NCBI GenBank assembly: GCA_029056365.1
Contig: JAIDBM010000191.1
Span: 1-6,983, forward strand
Length of the DNA: 6,983 nucleotides
Reading direction: 5' to 3'
DNA from: Muribaculaceae bacterium
Lineage (GTDB): Bacteria; Bacteroidota; Bacteroidia; Bacteroidales; Muribaculaceae
Under the pieces are notes generated by a model that searched no databases, was not told where the DNA came from, and saw nothing but the letters and a program-made list of their open reading frames with translations. Positions within the stretch are counted from its first letter, which is position 1. Each line of letters opens with the position of its first letter. The translations under genes and the position numbers were made by a program. This document shows, in pieces, positions 1 to 6,982 of the stretch.

Positions 1-1
1 C

Positions 2-1135
2 AATTACACCCTGTTTTCGCTCTGGGACACATATCGTGCCGAAATGCCGCTCATGAGCATTATCCAGCCGGAGCGTTATCCTTTGTTCATCAACTCCATG
101 CTCGACATAGCCGAACAGCAGGGGCGTCTGCCGGTGTGGTATTTCTGGGGCAACGAAACAAACTGCATGGTCGGAAATCCGGGCATTATAGCCGTGGCCG
201 ACGCCATAGTAAAAGGAACTCCTTCTGTAAATCCGCAACGGGCCTTCAAGGCCATGCTCTCCACTGCCGCAGACTCAGCACGCGGAGGCATGCTTCGTCA
301 ACGATACGGTTTTATTCCCGCCGACCTTATGAACGAGGCTATCGCCTACGACATGGAATACGCCATAGCCGATGCCGCCATAGCCAATGCCGCCGATGCC
401 GCCGGCGACAACGCCACCGCTGCCGAATTCCGGCGCAGAAGCAGGTCGTGGCGCAATTACCTCGACCCTCAGACAGGGTTTGTTCGCGGACGCATGAGCG
501 ACGGCTCATGGCGTAGTCCGTTCGACCCGCGCTCAGCCAACCACAGGGCCGACGACTATTGCGAGGGCAACGCATGGCAATATACATGGCTTGTGCCACA
601 CGACCTTGACGGACTTATTGAATTCTATGGTTCGACAAAAGCCACTCTCAACCGACTCGACAGCCTTTTCACCACCAGTACGGAACTTACCGGCGATGAC
701 ATATCGCCGGACATCAGCGGTCTGATAGGCCAGTACGCGCACGGAAACGAACCGGGGCACCACAACATCTATTTCTACACCATGCTCGGACGCAACGACA
801 AGGCCGCAGAGCTGATCCGCCGTGTAGCCGACGAATTCTACACCACAGCTCCCGACGGACTTGCCGGAAATGAAGATGCCGGCCAAATGTCGGCCTGGTT
901 TGTAATGTCGGCCATGGGCCTGTATGAGGTGGAACCGGCTTCCGGACGCTATTGGTTCGGAGTTCCGCTGCTCGACCGCGCCGACATAGCGGTGCCTGGC
1001 GGTGTTTTCACAATACGCGCCGAAAAGCTCGATGGACGTCCGTTCTCAAAAGTGACTCTTAACGGCAAGCCATACAAGCGGATGTATATCGACCATAACG
1101 ACATTACCGCTGGCGGAGAGCTGGTGTTCGAATAA
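2..1135 (+). CDS. GH92 family exo-alpha-mannosidase, C-terminal half (5' end outside window)
   Basis: This is the second half of a glycoside hydrolase family 92 enzyme, a calcium-dependent inverting exo-alpha-mannosidase. The frame is open to the left edge and encodes family sequence (YTLFSLWDTYRAEMPL) before the first ATG at 44, so that ATG is internal and the true start is upstream. In the 377 visible residues I see WGNETNCMVGNPG near 51-63, EGNAWQYTWLVPHD at 188-201 (its Glu is the likely catalytic acid), HGNEPGHH at 247-254 (calcium and substrate region) and GNEDAGQMSAW at 289-299 (Asp292 the likely base). Catalytic roles are assigned from memory of Bacteroides GH92 structures. Full-length members are about 750 residues. 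Frame and motifs are intact, with no sign of decay. An Ala-rich helix lies around 120-142. Signal peptide, promoter and linkage specificity (alpha-1,2, -1,3 or other) cannot be judged. It converges on the GH26 operon. Confidence 0.95.
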   Translation, partial: NYTLFSLWDTYRAEMPLMSIIQPERYPLFINSMLDIAEQQGRLPVWYFWGNETNCMVGNPGIIAVADAIVKGTPSVNPQRAFKAMLSTAADSARGGMLRQRYGFIPADLMNEAIAYDMEYAIADAAIANAADAAGDNATAAEFRRRSRSWRNYLDPQTGFVRGRMSDGSWRSPFDPRSANHRADDYCEGNAWQYTWLVPHDLDGLIEFYGSTKATLNRLDSLFTTSTELTGDDISPDISGLIGQYAHGNEPGHHNIYFYTMLGRNDKAAELIRRVADEFYTTAPDGLAGNEDAGQMSAWFVMSAMGLYEVEPASGRYWFGVPLLDRADIAVPGGVFTIRAEKLDGRPFSKVTLNGKPYKRMYIDHNDITAGGELVFE

Positions 1136-1143
1136 ATCCGGTA

Positions 1144-1191
1144 ATAAACAAAGAGATTCCGGCCCCAATCGGCCGGAATCTCTTTGTTTAT
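1144..1191. terminator. Bidirectional intrinsic terminator between convergent genes
   Basis: A perfect 21-bp inverted repeat has arms at 1144-1164 and 1171-1191 and a 6-nt loop (ccaatc). The inner stem is GC-rich (gattccggcc / ggccggaatc) and the outer stem is A-rich on the left and T-rich on the right (ctctttgtttat). Either strand therefore gives a GC hairpin followed by a U-rich tract. It starts 8 nt after the GH92 stop and ends 7 nt from the GH26 stop, so it can end transcription from both sides. The repeat is seen directly; the terminator function is inferred from position and composition. Confidence 0.9.
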
Positions 1192-1198
1192 ATACCAA

Positions 1199-2596
1199 TC
1201 AGTTGCGGAACGAAGGCATCTGGTCGCGACTCAGCATAAAGTCGCAGTTCCATGCATCATTCCAGAAATCAATATCGGCATTGTTATGGTTTGTACGGTT
1301 GAACTCTGCCGAGGATGTATCTCCGGTGATACTGTTGTCCCACCAAGGCATAAAGTAGTTCCAATACAAGCCTCTCGCCCATTGTTCAGACAGTTTCGGT
1401 ATGTTACCGCACTCACATATAGCAATGAGCTTGCCCGGATAGTGTTCCTTCATGTAGTTATACCAGTATTCCATATCGGCCATCGATGAATTGTAGAAGT
1501 CGTATCCCACCACATCCACATATTCATCGCCGGGATACCAACGCATGGAGTCACCGCTGTTGTACACCCATATCAGATTAGTAAGTCCATGGTGATAGAC
1601 CATGCGGTCGTACATCACTTTCCAGATTTCCACACAGGCCTCCGGACCATCAATGCCCCACCAGAACCACGACTTTTGCCAGCCGGCACCGTTGGTCTCC
1701 TCCTTCCAGTTGCCCTGCGCCTCGTGGAGCGGACGCCACAGAACAGGAATACGCTGTTCGGCCAGAGGCTTCATCCATACAGCCACGCGGTCGATATCTG
1801 CAATCATCTTCTTGTAGCCGTCGGATTCCGGATTGAAAATATCCGATGGTCTGAACGAAGTCTGACCAGGTTCGGAACCGGGGGTACACGACACATCGTA
1901 TCCGTTATTGGCCAGCTGCTGCCAGTGCCACATAGCGCCTACAACGCCATTTTCATCGGCCCAGCTTGTAACCGGCAGCGGATCGCTATAATCAATCCAG
2001 CCGCCGGGCGATGAGAATACATCGTGGATAAAGTCATAGTTGTTAAGTGCGGGATAACGTCCGGTATGCCTGTAAACCCACATTGCCTCGCTCTGATTCC
2101 AGTTTATGCACGCGCTGACACCCGAAATCATCTTCCTGCCAGTATTCTCGTGCATGAATTCCATGAGGCAAGCGGCCTCAGGCGAGCGGCTCGAACTGCC
2201 TGACAGAGCCGACAGAACCAGAGAGTACTCTTCGGTGCTTGCCATGTCACGGCCGAATACGCTCAGAGCCGCAGGAGCGATACTGAATGTACAATTACCG
2301 TTCTGAGGCACTGTCACCTTGGCTTTCAGATACCGTGCCACTGTGTATGGATTCTCAACCTTTCCTCCGCTGAAAGTGATGCCGGCGGTATCAGCGATAA
2401 CCACAGGCTGATTGAACTCCATGACTATTTCCACCATACCAGGCTGAAGTTTCTCTCCGGCACCGGGAGATACCGCGAGCAACTCAAGACGGTCGGGAAG
2501 AATCTGATCGCTTTCATTCTTATCGTTGTCGCACGCTGCCACATTCAAAGCGCAGACCGATGCGAGAACAATGTATTTAACAGATTTGATTTTCAT
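1199..2596 (-). CDS. GH26 family endo-glycanase lipoprotein (probable beta-mannanase) with N-terminal Ig-like domain
   Basis: This is a 465-residue surface lipoprotein of glycoside hydrolase family 26, a retaining clan GH-A family that is mostly beta-1,4-mannanases, with a few enzymes active on other beta-glycans. The signal peptide ends in a lipobox with Cys22 (NVAAC) followed by DNDKNESD, an acidic tail of the kind linked to surface export in Bacteroidetes. Residues about 35-130 look like a Big_5-type bacterial Ig-like domain (AVSPGAGEKLQPG, then strands up to EEYSLVLSA). The catalytic barrel spans about 140-465. It carries WRPLHEAQGNW, with His291 and Glu292 as the likely acid/base, and IAICECGNIP, with Glu396 as the likely nucleophile. 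SWFWWG (309-314) and DVVGYDFYN are further family signatures. The ATG at 2596 is chosen because it gives a basic N-terminus at the right distance from the lipobox. It is the last gene of the operon, 12 nt after the binding lipoprotein. Exact substrate is inferred, not seen. Confidence 0.93.
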   Translation of the reverse strand: MKIKSVKYIVLASVCALNVAACDNDKNESDQILPDRLELLAVSPGAGEKLQPGMVEIVMEFNQPVVIADTAGITFSGGKVENPYTVARYLKAKVTVPQNGNCTFSIAPAALSVFGRDMASTEEYSLVLSALSGSSSRSPEAACLMEFMHENTGRKMISGVSACINWNQSEAMWVYRHTGRYPALNNYDFIHDVFSSPGGWIDYSDPLPVTSWADENGVVGAMWHWQQLANNGYDVSCTPGSEPGQTSFRPSDIFNPESDGYKKMIADIDRVAVWMKPLAEQRIPVLWRPLHEAQGNWKEETNGAGWQKSWFWWGIDGPEACVEIWKVMYDRMVYHHGLTNLIWVYNSGDSMRWYPGDEYVDVVGYDFYNSSMADMEYWYNYMKEHYPGKLIAICECGNIPKLSEQWARGLYWNYFMPWWDNSITGDTSSAEFNRTNHNNADIDFWNDAWNCDFMLSRDQMPSFRN

Positions 2597-2608
2597 ATTT
2601 CAAAGATT

Positions 2609-4402
2609 TTATTGTGGTCCATCGGTATACGTAACCATGCTGATGAATGCTCCGACTCCGTCGATGCGCAGGCCGTTGTCCTTCATCAGCGCGAGCTGAT
2701 CTTCATCAATCCGGAACGATGCATTGAACGGAAATACTCCCTTATTGTACTCCGAATCGGTCAAAGTCAGATATGCCACATCATTCCAGTTTGAAGTTAC
2801 GCGCACCTGAGGCCAGTCCTGACCTTCCTCGAAAGCGGTGACGGTGATGCTGATATACTGTCCTGCCATGACATCGGCGAATTTGTCCTTGGAGATTTCA
2901 ATGGCTGCGTCCCACGAAATCAGGAACGGCTCGGGAGTGAAATAAATCACATTGTCATCCGCTGGAATTTCTATTGTGGGGTCTCCGGTATGCTCCACAG
3001 ACACTTTCGACAGTGTCGCTCCTGTTCCCACAAGGTAAAAACCTTCTTTGAAACCATCGACAATCGACAAGTCGTAAAGAATCTCAATCGAAACATCGAA
3101 AGGCATTTCCTTGCCCGAATAGTCCCAGAGTCCTGTGCCAGCCAGTTCGGCATCGCTTTTCGAACGAATGTAGCACGAAGGCCAGCCACCGGCATCGCCG
3201 ATATGGCTGAAAGTAAGAATTATCTTGTCTCCGGCTATGATGTTGGCGCATTTCGAGCCATCGACAGCCGGAGCTGTCGAGCCGTCCCATGTCAGTTCGG
3301 CACTTCCTTCCCACAGCACCTCGGAGTAGCCTGAACCCGGCACATCGAATGTGCCGCTGATTATATTCAGTCTCCACAGGAAGCGTGGTTCGGATTCACC
3401 GCTCTTGTTGCCGTACACCTCCGAATTCTCATCGTTGCTGTCGGTACCCAGCATCTGGCTGCTGAGATTGTGTATCTGCACGTTGCCGTCCGGCAGGTTT
3501 ACAATCTCGTACATGGCCTTCTCCGGGTAAGCCAGCGTGGTGGGGTCGAATACCCATATCATCCGCCAGTCGTTTTCATCACCTATTATAAGGAACTCGC
3601 CGGTGGCCTTGTTCTTAAGGAAGTAGGCGCCCGGCTCACCGTCTACGGGCAGGAACACAAACTCCTGGTCGCGGGAGCCGGTGGCGCTCATCACCCGTGG
3701 ATATTCCTCGGCGCTGTTGCGGGTCAGATAACGTCCGGAGCCAACATGGTATATATTGCAGGTTACCGAGCCTGCCGGATCCTTGGAGGCTGCCAGCAGG
3801 TTGATTTCCTGACTCATAATCTCACTGCCGTCGATGGCTATCAGACGTATGGGAGCAAAACCTCCGGAAACACCTGTCGGCACACGCAGCTTGAGATGGC
3901 CAGATGACTTTCGCATGAACGACATGGCGTCCACCACGATATCACCGTCCTCGCCGGGGAATATTACTTTGGATATGCATTCCAGGTCTTCGCCCTTGAA
4001 GGTGAGCACTTCAAGTTCGCGTGCCTCATCGCCTGGCTCCATCGACCTTATCATCGGCACGGCCGGACGCATTGTCACCGCACTCTCGACAACGGCGTCA
4101 CCGGTCACAAGACGCAGAGTACCCTCCGACACCGAGGCCGGAACCGTCACCCTGATCATATTCGATGTAACCACTTCGAAATTATCCACCCTGATATTTT
4201 CGGGAAATATGATCGCATCGACCTGCTGCAGGTTGGCTCCTGTAATTATCATCTCGCAGCCTTCCATTACCGCAGTGGGCGAGAAGGCCTTTATCTGCAC
4301 GCCCTGCGGAATTTCTTCCTGCAAGTCGTCGCTGCAGCCACACAACACTCCGGAGAGTATCGCGGCAAGCATTATCCACAGATATGTTTTATACGTATTC
4401 AT
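2609..4402 (-). CDS. Multidomain IPT/TIG surface glycan-binding lipoprotein (SGBP-like)
   Basis: This is a 597-residue predicted surface lipoprotein in the slot after susD that usually encodes a non-catalytic glycan-binding protein (SusE/F or SGBP type). The signal peptide ends at Cys23 (GVLCGC). Visible architecture: IPT/TIG domain 1 at about 34-112 (AFSPTAVMEGCEMIITGANL) and IPT/TIG domain 2 at about 113-205 (RSMEPGD, LTFKGEDL, KVIFPGED). A beta-trefoil-like region at about 211-347 shows three related segments (YHVGSGRYL, LKNKATGEFLIIG, IHNLSSQMLG). Two similar C-terminal modules follow at about 361-472 and 485-594. Several exposed-type aromatics in the last modules (W364, W372, W407, W426, W497, W530, W539) are candidates for sugar stacking. 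No catalytic motif is seen. The start at 4402 lies 18 nt past the susD stop and gives a normal signal peptide. Binding is inferred from context and domains; the ligand is probably the polymer cut by the downstream GH26. Confidence 0.88.
   Translation of the reverse strand: MNTYKTYLWIMLAAILSGVLCGCSDDLQEEIPQGVQIKAFSPTAVMEGCEMIITGANLQQVDAIIFPENIRVDNFEVVTSNMIRVTVPASVSEGTLRLVTGDAVVESAVTMRPAVPMIRSMEPGDEARELEVLTFKGEDLECISKVIFPGEDGDIVVDAMSFMRKSSGHLKLRVPTGVSGGFAPIRLIAIDGSEIMSQEINLLAASKDPAGSVTCNIYHVGSGRYLTRNSAEEYPRVMSATGSRDQEFVFLPVDGEPGAYFLKNKATGEFLIIGDENDWRMIWVFDPTTLAYPEKAMYEIVNLPDGNVQIHNLSSQMLGTDSNDENSEVYGNKSGESEPRFLWRLNIISGTFDVPGSGYSEVLWEGSAELTWDGSTAPAVDGSKCANIIAGDKIILTFSHIGDAGGWPSCYIRSKSDAELAGTGLWDYSGKEMPFDVSIEILYDLSIVDGFKEGFYLVGTGATLSKVSVEHTGDPTIEIPADDNVIYFTPEPFLISWDAAIEISKDKFADVMAGQYISITVTAFEEGQDWPQVRVTSNWNDVAYLTLTDSEYNKGVFPFNASFRIDEDQLALMKDNGLRIDGVGAFISMVTYTDGPQ
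2621..3322 (-). repeat. Duplicated C-terminal module within the glycan-binding lipoprotein (protein-level tandem repeat)
   Basis: Residues 361-472 (about 2987-3322) and 485-594 (about 2621-2950) follow the same pattern. Each has a Trp-containing entry strand (LTWDG / ISWDA), then an AG turn (IIAGDKIILTF / VMAGQYISITV) and a WPxxxxxS strand (WPSCYIRS / WPQVRVTS). Then come PF plus hydrophobic strands (MPFDVSIEI / FPFNASFRI) and a GxGAxxSxV closing strand (GTGATLSKVSV / GVGAFISMVTY). The pair looks like two copies of a carbohydrate-binding beta-sandwich of the kind attached to Bacteroidetes glycanases and SGBPs. The duplication is visible; the binding role is inferred. The copies are diverged, so it is an old duplication. 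Confidence 0.75.
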
Positions 4403-4420
4403 GTTTTAGAATTTATATGT

Positions 4421-6142
4421 TTACCAACCCGGATTCTGGGTGAGTTTGCCATTTTTCTGAATTTCGGAGAAGGGTATGGGGAAGAGATTGTATTTCTCAT
4501 CCCACTTGCGTGGCAGCAGTTTGCGTCTCAGAACTATGTTGCCGTTGTCGAGCCGGTTTATTTCGGCTCCGCTGACCGCCGAGAAATACTCAGAGCCTTT
4601 TTTCCATCGGCGCACATCCCAGAAACGGTGGTCCTCAAAGGCAAACTCAGCCAAACGCTCACGCTCGTAACGGGCCAGAAAGTCGACCGGATTGCCGCTG
4701 AACAGAGGCATCTGCACATCGCTGCGACCACGCACCACATTAATGGCCTCATTGGCCGACATGCCGTAGCGCCCCTGCGCATCGGCGTTGCCGGTGAGGC
4801 GGTAGATACATTCGGCGTAATTAAGGTAGAACTCGGGCAGACGCATTATAATCCAGGCATGACGGAACGAGCTGTTGACGTTCGGAGTCAGGTCGGAGTG
4901 GCCGTCGACATACTTGCGCAGATAGTAGCCGGTGGGCGTGGCGTTTATCTTGGGTGACGCGTTGAAGCCGTTGGTGTAGCACTGGATTTCGCGCTGCTGG
5001 TTTGAGTTCAGCGGCCAGAAGTCGCCGTTCTTTACCACTGTCATGGCAAAGCGTGGGTCGAGACCTTCGTAGGGGCGTTCGGCCGTGATGTTTATTTCAT
5101 CAGGGTGAACCTCGCCGAAGGTACGTCCGGCATTGTCGCCGCTCTGATATTCATATTGGTCGACGAGCGACTGAGTCGGACAGTTGCCGCTTGAACCGCC
5201 TTCGATGCCCACCGGATAATTCTGACGCTCAAAGCTGTTGTCGGCAGTCTTTGCCACAGCAAATATAATTTCGCTGTTGGTAAAGCTGTCATTGCCCCAC
5301 AGGGCTTCATAAGTGCCCATTCTGATACCCCAGTCCTGAGCATGATCAATTACATATTTGTTTGCCTCGGCTGCTGCCTCCCAGAGGGCCGCGTTGTCCT
5401 CGGGGTTGAAAAGCGGACTGGCGGCATATAGCAGAGCGCGTGCCTTGAGCGACATCACAAACGGACGCGATGTGCGCCCCAGATGCTGGCTCATTTCCTC
5501 GCGATAGCTCACCGGCAGGTATTCGGCTATGGCATCGCACTCATCGACTATGAACTTCAATACTTCCTGTGCGGGAGTTCGCTCCACATTGTTGGCTTCG
5601 GTGAGAGTCAGGGTCGACAATACCAGCGGCACATCGCCGTAGGCACGCACCAGCTCAAAATAGTAGTAGGCGCGGAGAGCGCGTATTTCGTATGCGTATA
5701 GCTCGAAGCGGGCACGCAGTTCCTCGTAGCTGGTCTGTTCGGTTACACTGTAAATGTAGTCTGTGAGGTCGATTTTGTCGAGTTTCTCCAGAAAGTTGTT
5801 GGCTTCGTGGATGGCGGTATAGCTGTTCTTCCAATAATCGGGAATCGGGTCGTTGGCCGACCAGCCGCCGTTATAGAACTTATGTATGCCTGAATTGATC
5901 AGTGCGAACGATGCCTCGTCGGTGGCGCTTGCCAGCAGCGCACCGTTGTAATTGTTCTCGAAGCCGTTCATCAGCTGGGCATAGATATCGTTGACAAGTT
6001 TCTCAACACCATAGATAGGGCTGTCATAGACCCAGTCCTCATCGTTGGTCGTTAGCTCGTTGTAATCGAGGTCGACACATGAGCCAAAGGCCAGCATCAT
6101 TGACGCTGCAAAGGCCAGCGGACGGATTTTTTTCATATTCAT
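4421..6142 (-). CDS. SusD/RagB-like glycan-binding outer-membrane lipoprotein
   Basis: This is a 573-residue SusD-family lipoprotein that forms the lid over the SusC-like transporter and captures oligosaccharides at the cell surface. The signal peptide ends at a lipobox with Cys22 (LAFGSC). Hallmarks in order are an N-terminal SusD segment (about 24-110), the TPR helix signature YEIRALRAYYYFELVRAYGD followed by VPLV (151-174), and SLKARALLYAASPLFN (231-246). In the C-terminal half are MRLPEFYLNYAECIY (433-447), YERERLAEFAFEDHRFWDVR (492-511) and the closing LFPIPFSEI...QNPGW (553-573). Length is typical. Met1 (6142) and Met3 (6136) are both possible starts; I take the first, 18 nt after the susC stop. 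There is no Shine-Dalgarno sequence, as usual in Bacteroidetes. The ligand cannot be read from sequence; the neighbouring GH26 and GH92 suggest mannose-containing glycans. Expected to be cotranscribed and complexed with the SusC-like protein. Confidence 0.97.
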   Translation of the reverse strand: MNMKKIRPLAFAASMMLAFGSCVDLDYNELTTNDEDWVYDSPIYGVEKLVNDIYAQLMNGFENNYNGALLASATDEASFALINSGIHKFYNGGWSANDPIPDYWKNSYTAIHEANNFLEKLDKIDLTDYIYSVTEQTSYEELRARFELYAYEIRALRAYYYFELVRAYGDVPLVLSTLTLTEANNVERTPAQEVLKFIVDECDAIAEYLPVSYREEMSQHLGRTSRPFVMSLKARALLYAASPLFNPEDNAALWEAAAEANKYVIDHAQDWGIRMGTYEALWGNDSFTNSEIIFAVAKTADNSFERQNYPVGIEGGSSGNCPTQSLVDQYEYQSGDNAGRTFGEVHPDEINITAERPYEGLDPRFAMTVVKNGDFWPLNSNQQREIQCYTNGFNASPKINATPTGYYLRKYVDGHSDLTPNVNSSFRHAWIIMRLPEFYLNYAECIYRLTGNADAQGRYGMSANEAINVVRGRSDVQMPLFSGNPVDFLARYERERLAEFAFEDHRFWDVRRWKKGSEYFSAVSGAEINRLDNGNIVLRRKLLPRKWDEKYNLFPIPFSEIQKNGKLTQNPGW

Positions 6143-6160
6143 GGATTCGTCGGAGATAGT

Positions 6161-6982
6161 TTAGAAGTTTAACAATAGCCCTATGTTGATACCCTTGAAC
6201 ACCGGATATACAGTGCTCATAAGCTCGGGATCCATCACCTTCATGTTCGAGGCGGTAAACAGGTTGCGGCCCTGTATGTATATGCGGGCATCGCGCATGG
6301 CTATCTTTTCGGTGATGCTTCCGGGCAGACGATAGTAGAGTTCAACGTTGCGCAGTTTCAGCCAGTTGATGTTGCTGTACCATACTGTACTCGACTGGCT
6401 GTTGTTGGCATTATCCTGAGTGGTCAGACGGGGATAGAGAGCAGTGGTCTGGTTGCTGCCATCGGGGCGCCAGGCATTGTCGTAATAGTGTTGCGACATA
6501 TTGCCTGTGCCGGGTGTGCACTGCCATACGCCTGCCACATTCAGCGGAGCGGTCAGACCTGTCGCACCCTGAAATATAATATTGAACCCGATGCCACGGT
6601 ATTCAGCGCCGAGATTAAACGCATAGTTGGTCTCGGGAATGCGCTGGCCGTAACCGAAGTACACTGCATCGTGCTCGTTTATTATGCCATCGCCGTTCTG
6701 GTCGCGGTACTTGATGTCGCCCGGTCGGACATTCGAAAAGTTCTGCGTCGGACTTGCAGCAATGTCTGCCTCATCCTTGAAAAATCCTATGGCTTCAAGA
6801 CCGAATGCCTGGTCGACACGCTGGCCCACATGCGACTGGTATGACTCGGCCGGGAGTTCGATGTAGTTCCTGATTCTGTTGCTGCCCCAGGTAAGCATCG
6901 CTCCGGCATGAAGCTGCAGATAGCGGTTGACGCGCTTCGTGTAGTCGAGTCCTACCTCCACGCCATAGCTGTCTACCTTGCC
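6161..6982 (-). CDS. SusC/RagA-like TonB-dependent outer-membrane transporter, C-terminal part (5' end outside window)
   Basis: The last 273 residues of a SusC-type TonB-dependent transporter, usually about 1,000 residues long, are visible. The gene reads leftward and its frame stays open to the right edge, so plug domain, TonB box and any CarboxypepD_reg-like extension lie outside. The visible part is outer beta-barrel: alternating strands such as VNRYLQLHAGAMLTW and NYAFNLGAEYRGIGFNIIFQ, the family segment KYRDQNGDGIINEHD (about 6668-6715), and a C-terminus with the motif INWLKLRNVELYYRLP, GRNLFTASN and a terminal aromatic (LLLNF). The terminal Phe fits recognition by the BAM machinery. The GTG at 6961 is inside the barrel and is not a start. 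It heads the visible operon and should import the oligosaccharides held by the SusD-like partner. The barrel fragment does not reveal the substrate. Confidence 0.95.
   Translation of the reverse strand, partial: GKVDSYGVEVGLDYTKRVNRYLQLHAGAMLTWGSNRIRNYIELPAESYQSHVGQRVDQAFGLEAIGFFKDEADIAASPTQNFSNVRPGDIKYRDQNGDGIINEHDAVYFGYGQRIPETNYAFNLGAEYRGIGFNIIFQGATGLTAPLNVAGVWQCTPGTGNMSQHYYDNAWRPDGSNQTTALYPRLTTQDNANNSQSSTVWYSNINWLKLRNVELYYRLPGSITEKIAMRDARIYIQGRNLFTASNMKVMDPELMSTVYPVFKGINIGLLLNF

Noticed and set aside
44..46. ATG at 44 as the start of the GH92 gene
   Set aside because: The frame continues upstream to base 2 and encodes conserved GH92 sequence (FSLWDTYRA), so this Met is internal and the gene is cut by the window edge.
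361..430. Repeated gccgatgcc/gccgccgat-like stretch as a DNA repeat
   Set aside because: It encodes an Ala-rich helix (DAAIANAADAAGDNATAA) in a region of GH92 that is normally helical; the units are irregular and codon-level only.
136..516. Arg/His/Cys-rich open frame inside the GH92 gene, +1 relative to it
   Set aside because: Its composition reflects the GC-rich, Ala-rich codons of the real frame; GH92 motifs run through the whole region in the other frame.
1589..2014. Open frame of 141 codons on the + strand opposite the GH26 gene
   Set aside because: It overlaps the catalytic domain of GH26 antisense, has no family signature and no separate transcription signals.
3834..4409. Long open frame on the + strand opposite the binding lipoprotein (191 codons)
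   Set aside because: It is antisense to a clear multidomain lipoprotein; its translation is Ser/Thr/Ile-rich with no recognisable domain, as expected for a shadow frame.
6143..6160. Possible promoter or RNA element between the susC-like and susD-like genes
   Set aside because: The gap is only 18 nt, with no hairpin and no Bacteroidetes -33/-7 pair; it is best read as an intra-operon spacer. The 18-nt and 12-nt gaps at 4403-4420 and 2597-2608 are the same case.
6959..6961. GTG near the right edge as a start for the SusC-like gene
   Set aside because: It falls within barrel sequence, the frame stays open to 6982, and a 266-residue protein would lack plug and signal peptide; it is an internal Val codon.
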